The notes under the pieces were generated by a model. It had not been told where the DNA came from and did not search any database. It saw nothing but the letters and a program-made list of their open reading frames with translations. Positions 15,378 through 17,742 of a DNA stretch of 17,742 bases are shown one piece after another. The DNA comes from an uncultured Comamonadaceae bacterium (GTDB lineage: Bacteria; Pseudomonadota; Gammaproteobacteria; Burkholderiales; Burkholderiaceae), in NCBI GenBank assembly GCA_946482595.1, contig CAMLSD010000098.1, forward strand, positions 1-17,742, given 5' to 3'. How positions within the stretch are numbered: the stretch's first letter is position 1; each line of letters opens with the position of its first letter. The position numbers were made by a program, and so were the translations under genes.

Positions 15378-15878
15378 ATGAAAAAACCGGCATTGATTGC
15401 CGCCTGCGCCCTCGCCCTTGCCCTGGCGGGTGTGGGTTACCTTGCGCTGGGTCAGCGCGACACCGCGCCGCCCGTCGACATGGTGCTGCTCGACGGCAGC
15501 AAGAGCAACATGGCCGACCTGCGGGGCAAGGTGGTGCTGGTCAACTTCTGGGCCACCAGCTGCGTCACCTGCGTCAAGGAGATGCCGCAGATGGTCGAGA
15601 CCTACCAGAAGTACCGCGAGCGGGGCCTGGACTTTGTTGCCGTGGCGATGAGCTACGACCCGCCGGCCTATGTGGCGAACTTCGCCGAGACCCGCAAGCT
15701 GCCCTTCAAGGTGGCGATCGACAACACCGGGCAGATTGCCCGCGAGTTCGGCGACGTGAAGCTCACGCCCACCACCTACCTGCTGAACAAGCGCGGCGAG
15801 ATCGTCAAGCGGTACGTGGGCGAGCCCGACTTCGCCGCCTTGCACCAGCTGGTCGAAAAGCTCCTGGCCGAGGCCTGA
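15378..15878 (+). CDS. TlpA/ResA-like periplasmic thiol:disulfide oxidoreductase
   Basis: A 166-residue protein with an N-terminal hydrophobic anchor or signal (about 5-25) and a redoxin domain. The active site is WATSCVTC with Cys62 and Cys65; the usual family form is WCxPC, so the Trp and Pro are replaced by Ser and Thr. The cis-proline is Pro131 in LTPTTYLL. VVLVNFWAT and the central insertion before FKVAIDNTGQIAREFG are typical of TlpA/ResA proteins, which reduce disulfides in the periplasm for cytochrome c or cytochrome oxidase assembly. The ATG at 15378 has GGAG 6 nt upstream. It is the second thioredoxin-fold exported protein within 2.5 kb. No DsbD or cytochrome maturation gene is visible to fix its role. 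Confidence 0.9.
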   Translation: MKKPALIAACALALALAGVGYLALGQRDTAPPVDMVLLDGSKSNMADLRGKVVLVNFWATSCVTCVKEMPQMVETYQKYRERGLDFVAVAMSYDPPAYVANFAETRKLPFKVAIDNTGQIAREFGDVKLTPTTYLLNKRGEIVKRYVGEPDFAALHQLVEKLLAEA

Positions 15879-15913
15879 GGGCGCTGCGGTGCGGGGCTCA
15901 CGCCCGCGCCCTC
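15877..15913. terminator. Possible bidirectional terminator hairpin between convergent genes
   Basis: GAGGGCGC (15877-15884) pairs perfectly with GCGCCCTC (15906-15913). Inside it, GGGC/GCCC (15894-15897 and 15902-15905) stacks on the 3' side with a 4-nt loop, leaving a 9-nt bulge. It straddles the stop codons of the TlpA-like gene and the EamA transporter. No T-tract follows on either strand, so it is at best a GC-rich stall or mRNA-end structure. Confidence 0.4.
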
Positions 15914-16734
15914 ATGCCCAGCACGGCGGCACCGACGATCAACGCCGCTGCGGCCAGGACCCAGCCGGTGAACTGCCGGCCCGTGACCAGCACCAGCAGC
16001 ACGGTCGAGGCGAGCGGCGTCAGATAGCTCAGGATGCCGATCACGCGCGGATCCCCACCTTTCAGGGCCTTGTCCCACAGAAAAAACGCCGCTCCCAGCG
16101 GCCCCAGGCCCATGACCGCGATCAGGCTCCAGTCCCGCACGCTGAGCGTGGCCGCCGGTTCGAGCGCGACGTGGCACACCAGGGACAGCAGCCCCGACAC
16201 CACACCGAACAGCCCGATGGCTGCCGTCGGGAAATGCGCCACCCGTTTTGTCAGCAAGGAATAGCTGGCCCAGATGAAGGCCGAACCGAGCGCTGGCAGA
16301 TAGCCCCAGGCGAAGTCGCCCTGCAGTTCGCGGCCGCCAACGATGGCCAGGGCTGCTCCGGCAAAACCGACCAGCGCCGCGACCACATGGACCGGGCGCA
16401 GCGCGACGGCCGGCAGGAACAGCGGTGCCAGCACCACGATGAACAGGGGCCAGAGGTAGTTCACCAGGTTGGCCTCGACGGCCGGTGCCATGCGCAGGGC
16501 CACGAACAGCAGGAAATGAAAGCCGAACAGGCCGTAGACTCCCAGCAGCAGGGTGCCGGGCGGAATGCGCCATTGACGCCACAACGGCCAGGCAGGCAGG
16601 CTGCCCAGCAGCAGGGCCAGGCCCGTCAGCAGGAAGGGTGGCACATGCGACAGGGCCACGCCCAGGGTGGCCAGCGTGGCCCACAGCGCGATGGCGCCCA
16701 GGGCGTACAGCGTCGAGGTGGCGGTGTGGTTCAT
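15898..16734 (-). CDS. EamA/DMT-family exporter, YddG-like
   Basis: A 278-residue inner-membrane protein with about ten hydrophobic helices in two EamA repeats. The opening LGAIALWATLATLG and the segment VEANLVNYLWPLFIVVLAPLF resemble YddG, an aromatic amino-acid exporter; GSAFIWASYSLLTKR marks the start of the second repeat. Drug/metabolite transporters of this group export amino acids or related metabolites by an ion-linked or facilitated route. The ATG at 16734 fits the family N-terminus; there is no clear ribosome site and the frame is open further upstream. An AraC-type regulator is encoded 80 nt upstream on the same strand, a common pairing that suggests regulation of this exporter. The substrate is inferred only. 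Confidence 0.88.
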   Translation of the reverse strand: MNHTATSTLYALGAIALWATLATLGVALSHVPPFLLTGLALLLGSLPAWPLWRQWRIPPGTLLLGVYGLFGFHFLLFVALRMAPAVEANLVNYLWPLFIVVLAPLFLPAVALRPVHVVAALVGFAGAALAIVGGRELQGDFAWGYLPALGSAFIWASYSLLTKRVAHFPTAAIGLFGVVSGLLSLVCHVALEPAATLSVRDWSLIAVMGLGPLGAAFFLWDKALKGGDPRVIGILSYLTPLASTVLLVLVTGRQFTGWVLAAAALIVGAAVLGMRARA

Positions 16735-16814
16735 GCGCCCGGAGGATACGGGCGGATTGCCGGGCCGGTCGTCGCGCAACGCGGGAGCGTCGTCGCAGGA
16801 CGCCTGAACGGGCT

Positions 16815-17507
16815 CTACTGGCGTCGCAAGGCGGCGGTCAGGGCCGACGGCGAGCGGTAGCCGCAGTGTTGCGCCACTGCCTGCACCTGCCATCCGGCGG
16901 CGCGCAGACGTCGCGCTGTCAACAGCCGCCGCTCGCGCACATAGGCCATCGGCGACTGCCCCAGTTCGGCCTGGCAGCGGGCCGCGAACTGCGATGCGCT
17001 CAGGTGCGCCTGGGCGGCCAGCATGGCTACGCTCAGCGGCGCATGCAAATGGGCATCGACCCAGCGATCCAGGGCGGGCCAATCGATCGGGCGGGCGTTG
17101 CGGGTCACGCCACCGGCCGTTGCGGCGGGCAGCGTGGCCAGCAACAGGGCGCTGGCGTGGTCCTGCAGCGGTCTGTCCATGTCGGCCCGGCTGGCCAGGA
17201 AGCGCAACAGGTGCCGTGCGGACAGGTCGCTGTCGACCACCCGGCCGGCCAGGGCGGCCAGCGCCGGGCTGCTGTCGCAGGTGTCGATCACGAAACAGGC
17301 GCTGCCCGCACGTGACCAGAAGTCATGGCGGTCGCCGGGGGGGATGATCGCGACACGCCCGCACTGCATGCGGGTGCCGCGGCCCTCGATCTCGAGTTCC
17401 AGGGTGCCTTCCCAGCCCCACAGCACCTGGAAGTGGTCGTGTGCGTGGCTGCCGGGCGAGGCGCCATAGCGCCGCAGGCTCAGGGCCGGGGTCGCCAGCG
17501 CTGCCAC
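16815..17507 (-). CDS. AraC-family transcriptional regulator with N-terminal cupin
   Basis: A 230-residue regulator. The N-terminal cupin-like sensor (about 11-66) has a His-rich SHAHDHF motif and IIPPGDRHDFW, typical of ligand-binding AraC proteins. The C-terminal double helix-turn-helix (about 145-228) has LSVAMLAAQAHLSASQFAARCQ as the first HTH and GYRSPSALTAALRR as the end of the second. GTG at 17507 is chosen because GAGG, overlapping the lipA stop, lies 9 nt upstream; a TTG two codons earlier (17513) is only 3 nt from that site. The gene follows lipA by about 11 nt and precedes the EamA exporter by 80 nt. It may control the exporter in response to an aromatic or amino-acid ligand. Confidence 0.87.
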   Translation of the reverse strand: MAALATPALSLRRYGASPGSHAHDHFQVLWGWEGTLELEIEGRGTRMQCGRVAIIPPGDRHDFWSRAGSACFVIDTCDSSPALAALAGRVVDSDLSARHLLRFLASRADMDRPLQDHASALLLATLPAATAGGVTRNARPIDWPALDRWVDAHLHAPLSVAMLAAQAHLSASQFAARCQAELGQSPMAYVRERRLLTARRLRAAGWQVQAVAQHCGYRSPSALTAALRRQ

Positions 17508-17518
17508 GGCCAAGGGCC

Positions 17519-17742
17519 TCAGACGGCGTCGGCCACACCGGCCTCGTGGGCCTGCTGGTCGGCGTGATAGCTCGAACGCACCATGGCGCCCACGGCGGCA
17601 TGGGTGAAGCCCATCTCGTAGGCCTTGGCCTCGAACATCTTGAAGGTGTCGGGGTGCACGTAGCGGCGCACCGGCAGGTGGTGGCCACTGGGCGCCAGGT
17701 ACTGGCCCAGCGTGAGCATGTCGATGCCATGGGAGCGCATGT
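17519..17742 (-). CDS. lipA: Lipoyl synthase, C-terminal part (cut by window edge)
   Basis: Only the last 74 or so codons are present; the gene runs off the right edge. The sequence [21 protein letters not shown], followed by [20 protein letters not shown] and [12 protein letters not shown], is the highly conserved end of LipA. The second Ser of RSSYH is the known ligand of the auxiliary 4Fe-4S cluster. LipA is a radical-SAM enzyme that inserts two sulfurs into octanoyl groups on lipoyl domains in the cytoplasm. The radical-SAM CxxxCxxC motif lies outside the window. The stop overlaps the ribosome site of the downstream AraC gene. Confidence 0.96.
   Translation of the reverse strand, partial: MRSHGIDMLTLGQYLAPSGHHLPVRRYVHPDTFKMFEAKAYEMGFTHAAVGAMVRSSYHADQQAHEAGVADAV

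Overview
The window looks like chromosomal DNA of a high-GC betaproteobacterium of the order Burkholderiales. This rests on base composition and codon use, on an EIIA-Man/HPr gene pair, on a LipA C-terminus and VanA/VanB-type proteins that read as Burkholderiales-like, and on two kinds of hairpin-rich intergenic repeat. No tRNA, rRNA, CRISPR array, transposase or phage gene was seen.

Left part (1-4324, minus strand). After a 5' intergenic repeat block (1-206) comes a catabolic-looking operon. In transcription order it holds a VanA-family Rieske oxygenase (4214-3138), a GntR/FCD regulator (3135-2359), a VanB-like FMN/2Fe-2S reductase (2350-1352) and a stand-alone core-MetE methyltransferase (1316-207). 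The first three genes are spaced by 2-8 nt. A TGTATACA palindrome overlaps the likely -10 and is a plausible operator for the embedded regulator. The substrate is unknown; oxidative demethylation is the best guess.

Centre (4325-10100). A large hybrid histidine kinase (membrane domain, five PAS, HisKA, HATPase, receiver, HPt) lies upstream of that operon on the same strand. Divergent from it is an OlsB-type ornithine N-acyltransferase. Four 7-bp units at exact 11-bp spacing precede olsB and end 10 nt before a -10-like hexamer, which is the architecture of a Pho box promoter. Three nearly identical 170-bp tandem repeats plus a partial fourth fill the gap between the olsB stop and the convergent ptsH stop.

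Right-centre (10102-12702, minus strand). A small lipoprotein, an MFS transporter, an EIIA-Man protein and HPr are tightly packed. ptsI, which usually follows ptsH in this order, is absent.

Right part (12777-15878, plus strand). An alpha/beta hydrolase overlaps an exported thioredoxin-like protein (ATGA). Next come a protein with the layout of a hybrid sensor kinase in which every diagnostic catalytic residue I can align is lost, and a TlpA/ResA-like periplasmic thiol oxidoreductase. Convergent to these lie, on the minus strand, a YddG-like EamA exporter, an AraC regulator and the C-terminus of lipoyl synthase, cut by the window edge.

The strongest candidates for new biology are the kinase-like pseudo-enzyme (14141-15310), the tandem Pho box at olsB and the 170-bp repeat array. 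No large novel system such as a defence island or biosynthetic cluster is evident.
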